In this document: positions 33,750 to 43,624 of the stretch, piece after piece
Position numbering within the stretch: the stretch's first letter is position 1
Layout: every line of letters begins with the position of its first letter
Assembly (NCBI GenBank): GCA_905214615.1
Contig: CAJMMX010000001.1
Location: 14,857 to 78,856 of the forward strand
Reading direction: 5' to 3'
DNA: 64,000 bases
From: an uncultured bacterium
Lineage (GTDB): Bacteria; Actinomycetota; Coriobacteriia; Coriobacteriales; Coriobacteriaceae
Notes under the pieces: generated by a model
Told to the model about the DNA's origin: nothing
Seen by the model: only the letters and a program-made list of their open reading frames with translations
Database searches by the model: none
Translations under genes and position numbers: made by a program

Positions 33750-35909
33750 ATGCCTAAGTCCGAAAAAGAGGCATTTAGCTGGGGTTTTGAGGCTGGTTTT
33801 CTTCGCTCCCCTGTCAATCCCCGTATGCTACTTCTTAACAGGACGCCGGAGATTGATTGTGCCGGCGACGGAAACACATCCGGCAATGCAAGCGCATGGA
33901 GTCTCGTCTCCATAGCCAACGACCTATTGCGCGTCGACTTAAGCTCGCTTTTCAACGAGATTGCGTCCCATTTTCGTGAACGAGCAAACCGTCGCTTTTA
34001 TATCGACCTGCAGAACGCCATGCGCCAGCCCCCTGCTGCTCCTCACCCTGCGCAACACACCTCGATGGACTGCGCAGCCGAGCCAGACCATGACGACTGG
34101 CTCGATCCAGACGATCCCGACCAAGAGCCCACCCAAGCAGAATTGAACGAAGCTGAAATCGCTATCAACCTTCAAAAACAAAAGGAACGCGACCTCGATT
34201 TCTTTGCTCCGATATTCGACAAAGCCATTACAAGCCATGCACACGGAGAGATTTCCGGCATGGCCAGATATCTCCTTGAAAATGTCTGTAGACAGTGTGT
34301 CATGAACATCACGGCGATTCCCGACTATCGCTATTACAGCTGCTGGATGAACAACAACGCTATTGAGTGCGACGAGATCAACCGCCTGTACCGCGCAGTG
34401 ATTACAACATCGGGCCAACTCAACAAGCAAGAAATGGCGTCCCTCTTCAGCTCCTATCTGCAGCTCGAGTCGAACGACATGAGCATTAACGCTACCAACG
34501 GCGAGACCGATCTAACAGCACCGGTGCCGTATGACCGCGACAATCCTATACGCAACTTTCCCAAGGCGAAATCTCAGATAGAAACAGCTTGCGTCTGCAC
34601 CAATATCGATCTCTTTCGAGCGCTTCTCATTGTTTTTTATCAGGAATGTCTGGAGCTTACCCCGCTGCTTAAAAACACCGAGGCACCTAGCCTGCTCGCG
34701 CAAAACGAAGAGTTTTTCCCAGCCGCCATCAAAACAAGCGACCCGCGACAATTTCGATTATTCGATGAGCAGCTGCCGGCAATCATCCGCTTTGGCGAAG
34801 CTTTTGTATACGCAGCCAAAAAACACTTGCCCGGAAACGAAACGGCTCAAAAGCTCGAAGAGCATTTGAATGGAATAAAGCGCATGAACAGCGCCCCCTT
34901 TATGCAGGCGTTTCGTAAAAACTATCTCGAAGCTATGCGCGAGAACCAGATCTTCGCAAATGGAGACTTCCATACGCATGCAGAGCTTAACGACCAGGAA
35001 AACCTCAATAGGCTCGTTGGGCTTCAAGCCGTTATTTCAAAGGCAGGAGAGCTCTACTTCACCGAAGAGGAATGGTCCTTTGCAAGCCTTTATGCCCGCA
35101 TCCTTCACGAGCTGCTGCTGTGCGGCATTATGCCGATATCATGCCAAACCTGCGGTTCGCTCTTTTTTCCGACCGGTCCTAACAGCAAGTACTGCGATCG
35201 ATATAACGCGGCAACCAAGCTCTACTGCAACCCGCGATATAACGCCAAAAAACATCTTGGTCGCAAATCGCCCCGCGATGTCGCGCTCAATATGCAGAGA
35301 AAGACCGAAACGGCATATGAAAAGGGCCTAACGGATTGTGCCCACTATTTTGAGCGCCTCGGCAGCTTTGTCCTCGATGGTCTTGGCCCAGCATACCAAG
35401 CGAACGACCTCATTTCCGATGAACTCTATAGGACGTGGCTGTCTATCGTCAACCAGCCCAATTGTAGAGCGAAAATCAAGCGGCCGGATAGGCTCGAGTA
35501 TCCATACCCCGTGCTGTGGTACGGATTTGTCCGCGATGGCAATCGGTATGTACAAGTCGAGTTTCCTGGAGCCGAGTACCCAACGCTTTTTGAATGTTTA
35601 AGCCAGCTCGCCGAAAGCCCACACTCAAAGTGCACACTGGATTACAAGGGGCCAGGTGAGCATCCATACAGCTCATGGCATGTAAAACTGCACATGTTGT
35701 TGGAGATCATTGTACAGATAAATAACGCCGACCACGTGGCGAGGCCCATCCCATTGCTTGGAATCGATGAGCCCGAATATGTCTGGACTGACCCGACCGT
35801 CCAAGACACATGGAGCACGCCCGACGCATGCATCTACAGCACCGGAACGATTGAAGACCTTAGCTTTACCGTGTATACAAAGGGATATGGCCCGGAAAAG
35901 CAGAACTGA
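33750..35909 (+). CDS. DUF6076-like protein with C-terminal Cys cluster
   Basis: 719 aa soluble protein. The central acidic stretch DDWLDPDDPDQEPTQ is a linker. A CQTCGSLFFP...KYCDRYN...LYC cluster (about 465-495) looks like the zinc-binding motif seen in DUF6076 and CGNR-like proteins. The rest has no recognised fold. ATG 33750 has GGAGC nearby. It is divergent from the small 33,314 gene and lies just upstream of the restriction operon on the other strand. Such proteins occur in accessory regions; their function is unknown. Confidence 0.65.
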   Translation: MPKSEKEAFSWGFEAGFLRSPVNPRMLLLNRTPEIDCAGDGNTSGNASAWSLVSIANDLLRVDLSSLFNEIASHFRERANRRFYIDLQNAMRQPPAAPHPAQHTSMDCAAEPDHDDWLDPDDPDQEPTQAELNEAEIAINLQKQKERDLDFFAPIFDKAITSHAHGEISGMARYLLENVCRQCVMNITAIPDYRYYSCWMNNNAIECDEINRLYRAVITTSGQLNKQEMASLFSSYLQLESNDMSINATNGETDLTAPVPYDRDNPIRNFPKAKSQIETACVCTNIDLFRALLIVFYQECLELTPLLKNTEAPSLLAQNEEFFPAAIKTSDPRQFRLFDEQLPAIIRFGEAFVYAAKKHLPGNETAQKLEEHLNGIKRMNSAPFMQAFRKNYLEAMRENQIFANGDFHTHAELNDQENLNRLVGLQAVISKAGELYFTEEEWSFASLYARILHELLLCGIMPISCQTCGSLFFPTGPNSKYCDRYNAATKLYCNPRYNAKKHLGRKSPRDVALNMQRKTETAYEKGLTDCAHYFERLGSFVLDGLGPAYQANDLISDELYRTWLSIVNQPNCRAKIKRPDRLEYPYPVLWYGFVRDGNRYVQVEFPGAEYPTLFECLSQLAESPHSKCTLDYKGPGEHPYSSWHVKLHMLLEIIVQINNADHVARPIPLLGIDEPEYVWTDPTVQDTWSTPDACIYSTGTIEDLSFTVYTKGYGPEKQN

Positions 35910-36070
35910 ACCGGTCGACATGTGCAAGGGCTGCATGCGGAAGCGCCGAAGGGCAGACCGCTAGTAATAAAACAGAACCGATGAGCGCATAGGTCTCATA
36001 CGCTGGAGCAACAGCAACGGCGACTTTCACGGTATTCTGCAGTATCCAAACGGATCAACACCCAAATTAC

Positions 36071-37207
36071 TTAGTCTATCTGCCCCTTTTCGGCTTCAAG
36101 CAATTCCCGTTCCGAGACGTCTTTGGAATGCACAAATAGGCCCGACATCATACGGTCGCCAATTTCATTGAGTTGTTCAGCAATGTTCTCGAATGGTTTA
36201 TTCAAATCAAGAGTTTTAAGGTAGAACCAGTGGCCAAGTTCATACCAGCATTCATCCAGCGGACCCTCCATAGACGTTTGGGCATAGAGCAGCATTCCGG
36301 ATACGCTCGCGTTTCGCTGCGCACAATGCATAACATAACTAAATATCTGATTTCTATGTTCAGGACTCAGTATCTTTTTCTCGCAGTGTGTTCCAAGAAT
36401 TGTTCCATAGCACTTAGCATCTATCACTAGTTTATAGCTAGGCCCTGTTAGCACGACATCCGTGCGCAACCTTGGTAGGTATTGAGACCTTACGCCAATA
36501 CCATAGTCAACGATAGGCGCAGCAGGCATTAACCGCGGAAAATGTCTGCGATAATATTCACGTATAAACTTCTCAAATAGAGAAGAGAGCCTCTGGCTGC
36601 TCAACATAGACGAAAATTCCGCATTACCGTTTTCATCATGAACAGGAATGCTCTTCTCCAAAACCATCCGGCAAACCGCCATCAAGAATCGATAACTCTG
36701 ATTGAGTTTGTTGTACCTAACCAGTCTCCAATCAATCGAATTAGCCTCGAGTGAATCGACAGTAGATAGGTATAGTGCGCTTGCCCTGAGTCCCTTTCGC
36801 GTTCGCGGAGAAACATCATGGCTGCGGATTAATTGAATTATTGCAGTTTTAACAATTTGATTCATATAGGTATTGGCTGTGAAGCTGTCATATAGACACT
36901 GCAAACGCATTGTCCCCCGAGCTTTTAAAGCGATGCTTTTCTGAATTAGCGGCCGACCTCTCAGGACTGCAAGAGGCTCTTCATGAGGCGAATAGACACG
37001 CTCAAGCCCTCGCAAATACTCTCTTTTTACAGCATCATTCAAGATAATTGCAAAAAGCTCACCGAGTCCATCGAACGGCTCTTTGCCGACTGCCTTCAAG
37101 GTGTCCGCGAACACCGCTTCCGCATCACTACCGGAAATACCAGTCGCATACGCAATCATATATAAAATGTTACGGATTGCGACGTTGTTCGCAGCCGTAT
37201 TGGACAT
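36071..37207 (-). CDS. mcrC: McrC-like nuclease subunit
   Basis: 378 aa. McrC partners the McrB GTPase in DNA cleavage. A PD-(D/E)xK-type nuclease signature is visible around RTDVVLTGPSYKLVIDAK (about 250-267), where the Asp and the D-A-K triad would hold the metal. Flanking helices (AIRNILYMIAYA at the start, MLLYAQT later) fit the McrC/LlaJI-type family. It begins one base after the mcrB stop, so it is tightly coupled. Last gene of the five-gene operon from 41,433. It reads as complete and undamaged. Confidence 0.85.
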   Translation of the reverse strand: MSNTAANNVAIRNILYMIAYATGISGSDAEAVFADTLKAVGKEPFDGLGELFAIILNDAVKREYLRGLERVYSPHEEPLAVLRGRPLIQKSIALKARGTMRLQCLYDSFTANTYMNQIVKTAIIQLIRSHDVSPRTRKGLRASALYLSTVDSLEANSIDWRLVRYNKLNQSYRFLMAVCRMVLEKSIPVHDENGNAEFSSMLSSQRLSSLFEKFIREYYRRHFPRLMPAAPIVDYGIGVRSQYLPRLRTDVVLTGPSYKLVIDAKCYGTILGTHCEKKILSPEHRNQIFSYVMHCAQRNASVSGMLLYAQTSMEGPLDECWYELGHWFYLKTLDLNKPFENIAEQLNEIGDRMMSGLFVHSKDVSERELLEAEKGQID

Positions 37208-37208
37208 C

Positions 37209-38099
37209 CTAATCTATAGCCTCATACAAAAGAGAAACCTGTTCATCTAAGATTTCCTTATCGGACGAATCAAACCAATACTCTTGAAGAAGAGGCCGCA
37301 GTTCATAGTCAACGATAGACTTGACCTCAATATCCGTAGGGGCAGAATCGAAACAAAAATAGCTATGCCCGATACAAAAACCCTCCCCAAGCGAAGAGTC
37401 ATGAGAAATGACATCATTTAATCGACGAACAGCATCGACGAGCGAGGTTAGTCTATCGTTACCCAATGAATCAATATAGTCTATAAATGAGCGCTGATTG
37501 AGCGCCGGACTCATAGAGTAAAACGCGAATCTCCTTCGAAGCGCATAATCAACCAGCGCGAGACCGCGATCGGCGGTATTCATCATGCCAATTATAAATA
37601 GATTCTTCGGAACCGTTAACGGTTCTGGCAATCCCGGAACCACCAATGACTCACCACGATGGTCAGCTTCAATTAACATGAGCAGTTCTCCAAATACTTT
37701 TGAAAGATTTGCTCTATTAATTTCGTCGATTATGAGGTAATAATTTTCAAACCGATGGCTTCTATCTGACGCTCGACGAAAAAACTTGGTAAACAAACCC
37801 TCCTGAGCAGCGAAAAGCCCATCAGCCGTAGGTTTAAAACCGACTATATAATCCTCATAAGAAGATCCTTGATGAAATTGAACCTTCTCTATACACGTAT
37901 TATCGGTAGCGCCCATGAGCGAATATGCCAATCGTGTAGCAGCAAAGGTTTTCCCCGTACCCGGCGCACCCTGGAGAATGATATTCTTTTTTCTCTTAAG
38001 CAACGAGACGATTGCATCGTAAGACGCTTCGTCCATATAGACTTCTTCAAGAAAATCGCTTTTGTTATATCTTGTAGCGTCGGTACTCCTAAACGTCAT
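37209..38099 (-). CDS. mcrB: McrB-like AAA+ GTPase, core only
   Basis: 296 aa. AAA+ GTPase motor for McrC. Walker A GAPGTGKT (44-51), Walker B LIIDEINRANLSK (122-134), and the McrB GTP signature MNTADR (173-178) with ALRRRFAF after it. It lacks the N-terminal methyl-DNA-binding domain of E. coli McrB, so recognition must come from another subunit. The preceding 214-aa gene overlaps its start by four bases and is the best candidate. Confidence 0.9.
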   Translation of the reverse strand: MTFRSTDATRYNKSDFLEEVYMDEASYDAIVSLLKRKKNIILQGAPGTGKTFAATRLAYSLMGATDNTCIEKVQFHQGSSYEDYIVGFKPTADGLFAAQEGLFTKFFRRASDRSHRFENYYLIIDEINRANLSKVFGELLMLIEADHRGESLVVPGLPEPLTVPKNLFIIGMMNTADRGLALVDYALRRRFAFYSMSPALNQRSFIDYIDSLGNDRLTSLVDAVRRLNDVISHDSSLGEGFCIGHSYFCFDSAPTDIEVKSIVDYELRPLLQEYWFDSSDKEILDEQVSLLYEAID

Positions 38100-38740
38100 T
38101 TGGCACTCACGCTTTCTCGACGATTGACAAATTCTATGAGCCCACGGGGCTTGATAATTCCGGCTGCTTTTTCATTTTCGCTTGCTTTTAAGAGCTTTTC
38201 GAGACCAAAACCAAGAGGCCAGGCTTTTGGGATTTCAGCATCAGAGAGGTAGTCAGCAAAATATAACCGGTTAATGGTTCTAACAATATAAATCGTCAGA
38301 TGTGCAATGATGGGCTGGACGTATGGGTCGGTTTCGTCATTATCATATGAACCACCAGCACAAAATGGTTTTCCCTCTCCGACTATAGTAGGAAAACCGG
38401 CTCGTACAGACCACCCCGGGAAACGATTATTGAACTGGTCGCGAATCGTATAGTTTTTAGGTCTTCGCTTATAGACCTGCATGTTATATTCGCAATCGAC
38501 GCCGCCCGTCTGTATAAGGTCGACTCTGTAAGGGGGCGTACCCTCTTCAATCTCCTTTGCCTTCAGGTTGTCTTCGTCAATCTGGCAGTATTTGAAAAAC
38601 TCCACGGCCTCATTTGGGTCAATACCGGAAAGGTCGATATAAGTCTGGCCACCGCCTCCATCAGGCTTTTTAATACCTTCGATATTGCGAAAGTCAGCGG
38701 CAGTCAGGTGACGGTACATAATCTCATCCACAAATAACAT
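38096..38740 (-). CDS. Hypothetical component of the McrBC-type restriction operon
   Basis: 214 aa, no family recognised. It is mixed alpha/beta, with a Gly-rich loop PDGGGGQTY near 27-35 and a basic MQVYKRRPKNY stretch. Its stop overlaps the mcrB start (ATGA), a sign of stoichiometric expression. Because this McrB lacks a DNA-recognition domain, this protein may supply it; LlaI-type systems likewise have three restriction genes. ATG 38740 has GAGGCGG upstream; ATG 38719 is an alternative start. Confidence 0.65.
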   Translation of the reverse strand: MLFVDEIMYRHLTAADFRNIEGIKKPDGGGGQTYIDLSGIDPNEAVEFFKYCQIDEDNLKAKEIEEGTPPYRVDLIQTGGVDCEYNMQVYKRRPKNYTIRDQFNNRFPGWSVRAGFPTIVGEGKPFCAGGSYDNDETDPYVQPIIAHLTIYIVRTINRLYFADYLSDAEIPKAWPLGFGLEKLLKASENEKAAGIIKPRGLIEFVNRRESVSAK

Positions 38741-38764
38741 TCGACCGCCTCGTTCAATCGGTGC

Positions 38765-39808
38765 TTACCATTTTTCCAGCACTATTATGAACTCCTTTAT
38801 TTCATTTGCCAACGAACTGCAATTTGACCTAAAACGTTTGTATGCAATTTCTTTAACCTCAATTTTTCCGAAAGCAGAAAATACGTCGCAAAGATCCTCG
38901 ACAGGAAAGAGTCCATCTTCGCTATAGCTAATCAAACAAACAGGGCAATGGATATCCTCGATAATCTTAGCGAAGGAATCTTTTGATTTAGTTTTTGTAC
39001 AAAGATCAGAGTACTGATCGCGCCAAGGACGTAACCCACTCTTGCCAGCAGCAACAGGCTCGTCACCACGTGCGACCGTTTCAAGAATATGATAATTCGC
39101 TGCATATTGGCGTTTGATATAAGGAGGGTCCAGATAGCAAAGGTCTGCAGTAACCCCAGCAGCAAGGTCTTCTGCCCTGCCCTGAAGAACCACATTATCA
39201 ATTCTTCCAGTATTAATGGATACCGGAGCTAGATGGATGGCATTTTTCGCACTTGCGGTAAAATTTGCCAGGAAATAGCCATAGGTTCCAGATATATTTG
39301 CCACTTCGTTGACTGCCATAATCAGAGTGTGACGCAAAAGCGCCTCCTCCATTTGGCAAATCCTACCCTCATCGCGCCATTCGTTTATCTTAAGTCTAAT
39401 TGCATCGATTTTTGCAGCGTTATCCGATGTAAAGTACTTCCTACTTGGACATCCATTTGCAGGAAGCCCTGAAGGAGAAAACTCGCGGAAGAAGTAGCCT
39501 TCGACCGGTTCAAGTTCATTTAAATAATTTAGCACTTGCACGTAATGGCACTCAGGTTCAACCGATAAATCGCTCAGCCCCTCGAAAGAAGGCGTACGAT
39601 TCATGAGCAGCTGCACATAAAGATGCCACTTGCTGTACGTCATAATGTCAGAAGCGATGACGCGGTAGCCAAGTCGACGAAACTCAGCAGCTACGGACCC
39701 AGTCCCGGCCATTAAGTCGGCAACAGTTCCTCCGGGGCTTAGATAATTTGAAGCCAATGATGTTATCTGCTCTAACAGCTTTGTCTTATTGCCAATGTAG
39801 CGATACAT
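38765..39808 (-). CDS. D12-class N6-adenine DNA methyltransferase (Dam-like)
   Basis: 347 aa. Motif X YIGNKTKLL is at the N-terminus, SAM motif I ADLMAGTGSVA at 30-40, and catalytic motif IV DPPY at 227-230. The order X-I-TRD-IV is that of D12/Dam-type (alpha) enzymes, which methylate adenine. It starts two bases past the upstream methyltransferase stop. It presumably protects one strand of an asymmetric site from the linked McrBC-like nuclease. Confidence 0.88.
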   Translation of the reverse strand: MYRYIGNKTKLLEQITSLASNYLSPGGTVADLMAGTGSVAAEFRRLGYRVIASDIMTYSKWHLYVQLLMNRTPSFEGLSDLSVEPECHYVQVLNYLNELEPVEGYFFREFSPSGLPANGCPSRKYFTSDNAAKIDAIRLKINEWRDEGRICQMEEALLRHTLIMAVNEVANISGTYGYFLANFTASAKNAIHLAPVSINTGRIDNVVLQGRAEDLAAGVTADLCYLDPPYIKRQYAANYHILETVARGDEPVAAGKSGLRPWRDQYSDLCTKTKSKDSFAKIIEDIHCPVCLISYSEDGLFPVEDLCDVFSAFGKIEVKEIAYKRFRSNCSSLANEIKEFIIVLEKW

Positions 39809-39810
39809 GC

Positions 39811-41433
39811 CTATTGTTTCATTTCCCTCAGTGCGCCCAAATCGGGCAGCTCCGCCATCTCGTGCTTGATACGCTCGACCTCTTTTCTATCAAGGCCGTA
39901 TGCTAGCGTAACAAGCAACTCAAGTTCCGCATCGATTGCCGCCGTGTAGTGAAGATTCAGTTTCCGAGCGCCGTCAGCAATTTGATGATGAAGTTCACTT
40001 TTGTTGTCAAATCTGATGATCGGTAGTTCCTGAAGAATCCGTTTTGTTAAGTAGGGGTGTGATTTCCACTCATTCTCACCATACAGCTTCATGTAGTAAT
40101 AAAAAATAACCCTCGAGTTAAGCAGCGCATTGTAAAAGTACAATGCGTCCTCTCTCAACCCTTCGCCTGCGGTAAAGAAGTAGACAGCTTGATTTACCAT
40201 CCTGCCGCTATCGTCAACAACGCTTTTAATTCCTAACCCAGTCTTTCTAACAAGAATCTTCATGGGCTTATAATCATCAAGGTCCTTGTAATTAATGCCC
40301 TCAACTCCAAGTTTCAAATACCGTTGGCATGACAACGAATATCGTCCAACAGATTCACCAACAAATATAGGAACAAAACCATCGGCGGGCCTGAACTGCA
40401 TGACGGATTCAAGTTCCGAGCTCGACACTTCAACCTCGCGCCCGCAGCATTTACAACGCTTAAGAGCAAGGCCCGAAAATAACGCCGCGGTGTTTGCTCC
40501 ACCACATTTCGGACAGTAAAAGACGGTTCCGCGCTTTGAGATTTCTACACCTCGATGGAAAGAAACGTCAAAAGACCATTTGCCTCCATGAGACCTAATT
40601 CTCTCAATAACCGCATGATCTTCACTTGCCACATCTATATCAAATAGGCAGTCTTCATTTCTTAGAAAATCCATCTGGCGTTTAACGCGATATTGTTCTT
40701 CAAAAACTGTCTCGAGCGTCTTGTCTCCACCTAAAACGGCCTTTCTATCCGATGTCGTAAGCCGGAAGCACTTTGTTAAACTGGCATCACTTGGTATACA
40801 CTTGCGGACAACGACAACCGTTGTCGCACGATGAACCCCCTCGAAAAGTTTTTCTCCAAGACGCGCGATTACTTTTATCTCATATTTCGTAGCAATAAAT
40901 CGACGTAAACCATAAGCTGTTGCCGAAAATAATGAATCGGGGAGAATAAAGGCAGCAAACCCATTCGCATGTAATATGGCCATGGAAAGCTCTACGAAGA
41001 GGGCGTAGCAATCATACTGTCCATCAACATTTTTATAGCCACGCAGCAGCAACTCATCACGATCGTAAATACGGTCGGAGCTCCAAGGTGGGTTAGCAAT
41101 AATTGTGTCGACACGAGCCAAACGCTCCAGCCAATACGCTTTCGGATCCGTCTTTGCAGATGGACGCAGAAAATCTTTATAAATTATTTCCGAGCCTATT
41201 ATTTCGGAATAAGTGCGTGAAATCTCTATGGCCTCAGGGTCAACGTCAACGCCATAAAGTAACGAATGCCGAACATCACCGCGTGCAACGGCATTAAGTA
41301 AAGAAGAGCCCCCGCATGCCGGGTCCAAGCAAACGCCAAAAGACGGCGTGCGGGCAGAAGCGCGCTCGACCTTTAGCAGCGAAACAACAAAGTCAGCCAG
41401 AGAATTCGTTGTGTATACAGAACCGTATTTCAC
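39811..41433 (-). CDS. N6-adenine DNA methyltransferase, Eco57I/TaqI-like, with zinc ribbon
   Basis: 540 aa. Motif I DPACGGSS (37-44) and motif IV NPPW (114-117), with motif X near the N-terminus, place it in the gamma class. A CPKCGG...CKCCGRE four-Cys ribbon (about 310-335) is inserted in the target-recognition half, which is unusual. The start is GTG 41433 with GGGGGC eight bases upstream. First gene of the restriction operon. Two separate adenine methyltransferases suggest an asymmetric target, as for the fused LlaI methylase. Confidence 0.88.
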   Translation of the reverse strand: MKYGSVYTTNSLADFVVSLLKVERASARTPSFGVCLDPACGGSSLLNAVARGDVRHSLLYGVDVDPEAIEISRTYSEIIGSEIIYKDFLRPSAKTDPKAYWLERLARVDTIIANPPWSSDRIYDRDELLLRGYKNVDGQYDCYALFVELSMAILHANGFAAFILPDSLFSATAYGLRRFIATKYEIKVIARLGEKLFEGVHRATTVVVVRKCIPSDASLTKCFRLTTSDRKAVLGGDKTLETVFEEQYRVKRQMDFLRNEDCLFDIDVASEDHAVIERIRSHGGKWSFDVSFHRGVEISKRGTVFYCPKCGGANTAALFSGLALKRCKCCGREVEVSSSELESVMQFRPADGFVPIFVGESVGRYSLSCQRYLKLGVEGINYKDLDDYKPMKILVRKTGLGIKSVVDDSGRMVNQAVYFFTAGEGLREDALYFYNALLNSRVIFYYYMKLYGENEWKSHPYLTKRILQELPIIRFDNKSELHHQIADGARKLNLHYTAAIDAELELLVTLAYGLDRKEVERIKHEMAELPDLGALREMKQ

Positions 41434-41962
41434 GAGCTAAAGCCCCCAATAATAGACAAGGGATGAGCATCGTTTATTACTACAAACCGAATAGTCCCAG
41501 CAGCGGTTTTCAGTTATGGATTTAACCATATGACCCTCCAGTCGCACCTCTGGTAATTGGCAAAAGCTAAATATTAACACCAGAAACTGGCGCATAAATC
41601 AGTTACGCAACTAAGCAGAAAAAGTATAGTGAACATCGCTTATGCCCCATTCAAGTCGAGCCCTTCCGCCCAAACCGCTTGCTCTTCCAGCAATAAACGC
41701 CAATCGTTGATATTGATAATCTAAGCCCCTCCTCGATGGTCGCATTGTCTTTGCTCAAGACCTCTTATTGAACAGGGAGCTCGAATAGTTCCATAATGTA
41801 AAATTCAATATAAATTAATTATCTTTATTTGGTATTATCTCATAATTTAATAATTATTATCAAACATATATATCAGATTATGAAATATATGTTTGATGCA
41901 TTATCATCGATTTATATCAATGCGCATTATTCCGTAGACACAGTCAGAGAAAGCCGACGACT
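41434..41962. promoter_or_regulatory. 529-bp AT-rich region with operator-like inverted repeat
   Basis: No gene is seen. The right half is strongly AT-rich. A perfect 13-bp inverted repeat ATCAAACATATAT/ATATATGTTTGAT (41859-41871/41885-41897) lies 65 bases before the HTH gene and upstream of the divergent restriction operon. A controller-protein operator is a fair guess, not proven. Confidence 0.5.
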
Positions 41963-42565
41963 ATGAAAGACAATCTACAGGAGCTGAGAAAAGAGGCTGG
42001 ATACAAGTCTGCGAAAAGCTTCGCCAAGGCCCTGAGCATTCCATTTACTACGTACGCACGATATGAAAGTCGGCCTGATAAAATTCCACTTGCTGCTGCA
42101 TGGCGTCTTGCAGATGTATTTGACGTATCCATAGACATCATTGTTGGACGTACTGAACCAGACCCCGCGATCGCACCTGGAGCAATTCAATCTCGGTACG
42201 ACAAGCTATTGCCCGAATTCAAACAATCGCTCAGCGATTACCTCGATTATTTACTAACGAAGAATTCGAAAGTGGCAAGCCACGCCTTCCGCCAGGAATC
42301 CCGCCGCATTGAAGCCATATGCGCAAGGCTGGACACCATCTTCTTGGCCGAACTCGAAAAACAAGATCCCGACTTTTTCATTCACGCAACAGCCAAGCAG
42401 CTTCGCGCCAGATTTAATGATTTCCTAGAGCAGCGTGTCGACCTGTGCCAAGCAATTGGGGCCGTAAACGCTATTGACGTTATCATGGCTGCATACGACC
42501 GCACGCGCGGACCATTTGATTTCAATGGAATTCCAGCCGACGTGGATGCTGACGTAGACGGCTGA
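41963..42565 (+). CDS. XRE-family helix-turn-helix protein
   Basis: 200 aa. The N-terminal HTH (about 1-62) reads LQELRKEAGYKSAKSFAKAL then FTTYARYESRPDKIPL, typical of Cro/C1-type regulators. The C-terminal 130 residues are helical with no recognised domain. A clear ribosome site is missing. It faces away from the restriction operon across an AT-rich region with an inverted repeat, as expected for a controller of that operon. Confidence 0.75.
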   Translation: MKDNLQELRKEAGYKSAKSFAKALSIPFTTYARYESRPDKIPLAAAWRLADVFDVSIDIIVGRTEPDPAIAPGAIQSRYDKLLPEFKQSLSDYLDYLLTKNSKVASHAFRQESRRIEAICARLDTIFLAELEKQDPDFFIHATAKQLRARFNDFLEQRVDLCQAIGAVNAIDVIMAAYDRTRGPFDFNGIPADVDADVDG

Positions 42566-42758
42566 AATTCCACATGCACCAGGTGCAACAAAGGCAGGCA
42601 CTAGGCGACCGAATTGCAGAACGCATAAAAGACGGCGGGCGAATATTTCGCCGCACTCTAATATTTAGCTGGAATTTTCCTCATTCCTCAATACCGACTT
42701 AGCTGGAAGGGCTAAGGCAATTATGTGAGAAACGCACTGAAAGCAGACGAGTTAAACC

Positions 42759-43536
42759 CTACCCTTTAAACACCATATAATTGTGATACTCAATAAACTC
42801 AGCTCGTGGGGCGAATCGCTTCGGAAGCGTTGTCGGCTCTCCGTTGTAGTGTCACAAATACTTGTCTTCAGGCGTCTCGTGTCCGACCGCGCCGAACATT
42901 ACTGCCTTCAGGTCCTTTTTAATGGTGAGTAGTCCCCCGATCGAACGCTTTGTCGTGTAGCGCATTTAGAAGCAAACCGTTGTCGGGCGCAGGTCCTTCC
43001 GTTTTTGAATCAGAGGCTGTCCAGGGCTTGATATGGCTGGCGACCAACAGCGCCTCGTTCGATAGCCCCGTCAAGCAACACCTTGAATTGTAATTGGTAA
43101 GCAAGGTATTTCGAAAGAACTCCTGGTTCACTCGCATCGAGACAATTGCTTCGCGCTCTTCGCCCTCTGGCAAATCAAAGCCAATCGCCTCTTTCAACTC
43201 ATCGCTTAGCGCTTCTTCAAAATCAAAGCGATTAAGGAAAACCTCGGTCGCCTCCTCGACGAGTTCATCTCCAGCAAAGGAATACTTGGCCCAGACTAGC
43301 TTGTCCATTTTTGTTTGCATGGATCATTCCAACCTTGCCGCGAGCGCGTCGACGCTCATCGAAAGATGCGAGATTCCAGATTTTTAAGCAACTACGCCCG
43401 GCGTTCTGCCAATGGCCTTGGCTAACGCCTGGACATCCTCGCTTTTGTCATCAACCATTTTTGACGGCAGGGCGAGGTATAGGAACAGAACCGCAAGGGT
43501 TTCTTCCCTCGACCATTTGTCTCCACGGCCGGCCAT
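42759..43536 (-). pseudogene. HNH endonuclease (HNH_2-like), multiply frameshifted
   Basis: A once full-length HNH nuclease. It begins at ATG 43536 after GAGGAG with DKWSREETLAVLFLYLALP, then ALAKAIGRTPGVVA. The body follows in a second frame (VWAKYSFAGDELVEE, RCCLTGLSNEALLVASHIKPW, NGLLLNALHDKAFDRG), and the tail in a third. Lesions: a missing base near 43,390 (TAA results), an extra A near 43,315, an extra G in GGGGG near 42,939, and an in-frame TGA near 42,865. Three of the four are in homopolymers. The longest intact piece runs 42919-43320. Reads as a dead restriction-type nuclease. Confidence 0.8.
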
Positions 43537-43624
43537 GATTGCTCCTCGCCCGCGCACCGCTCACTCAATAGGTCCAGGATAATCATGCAGGAGACCGCAC
43601 TCACCGCCTTTTCTCATTCGTCGG

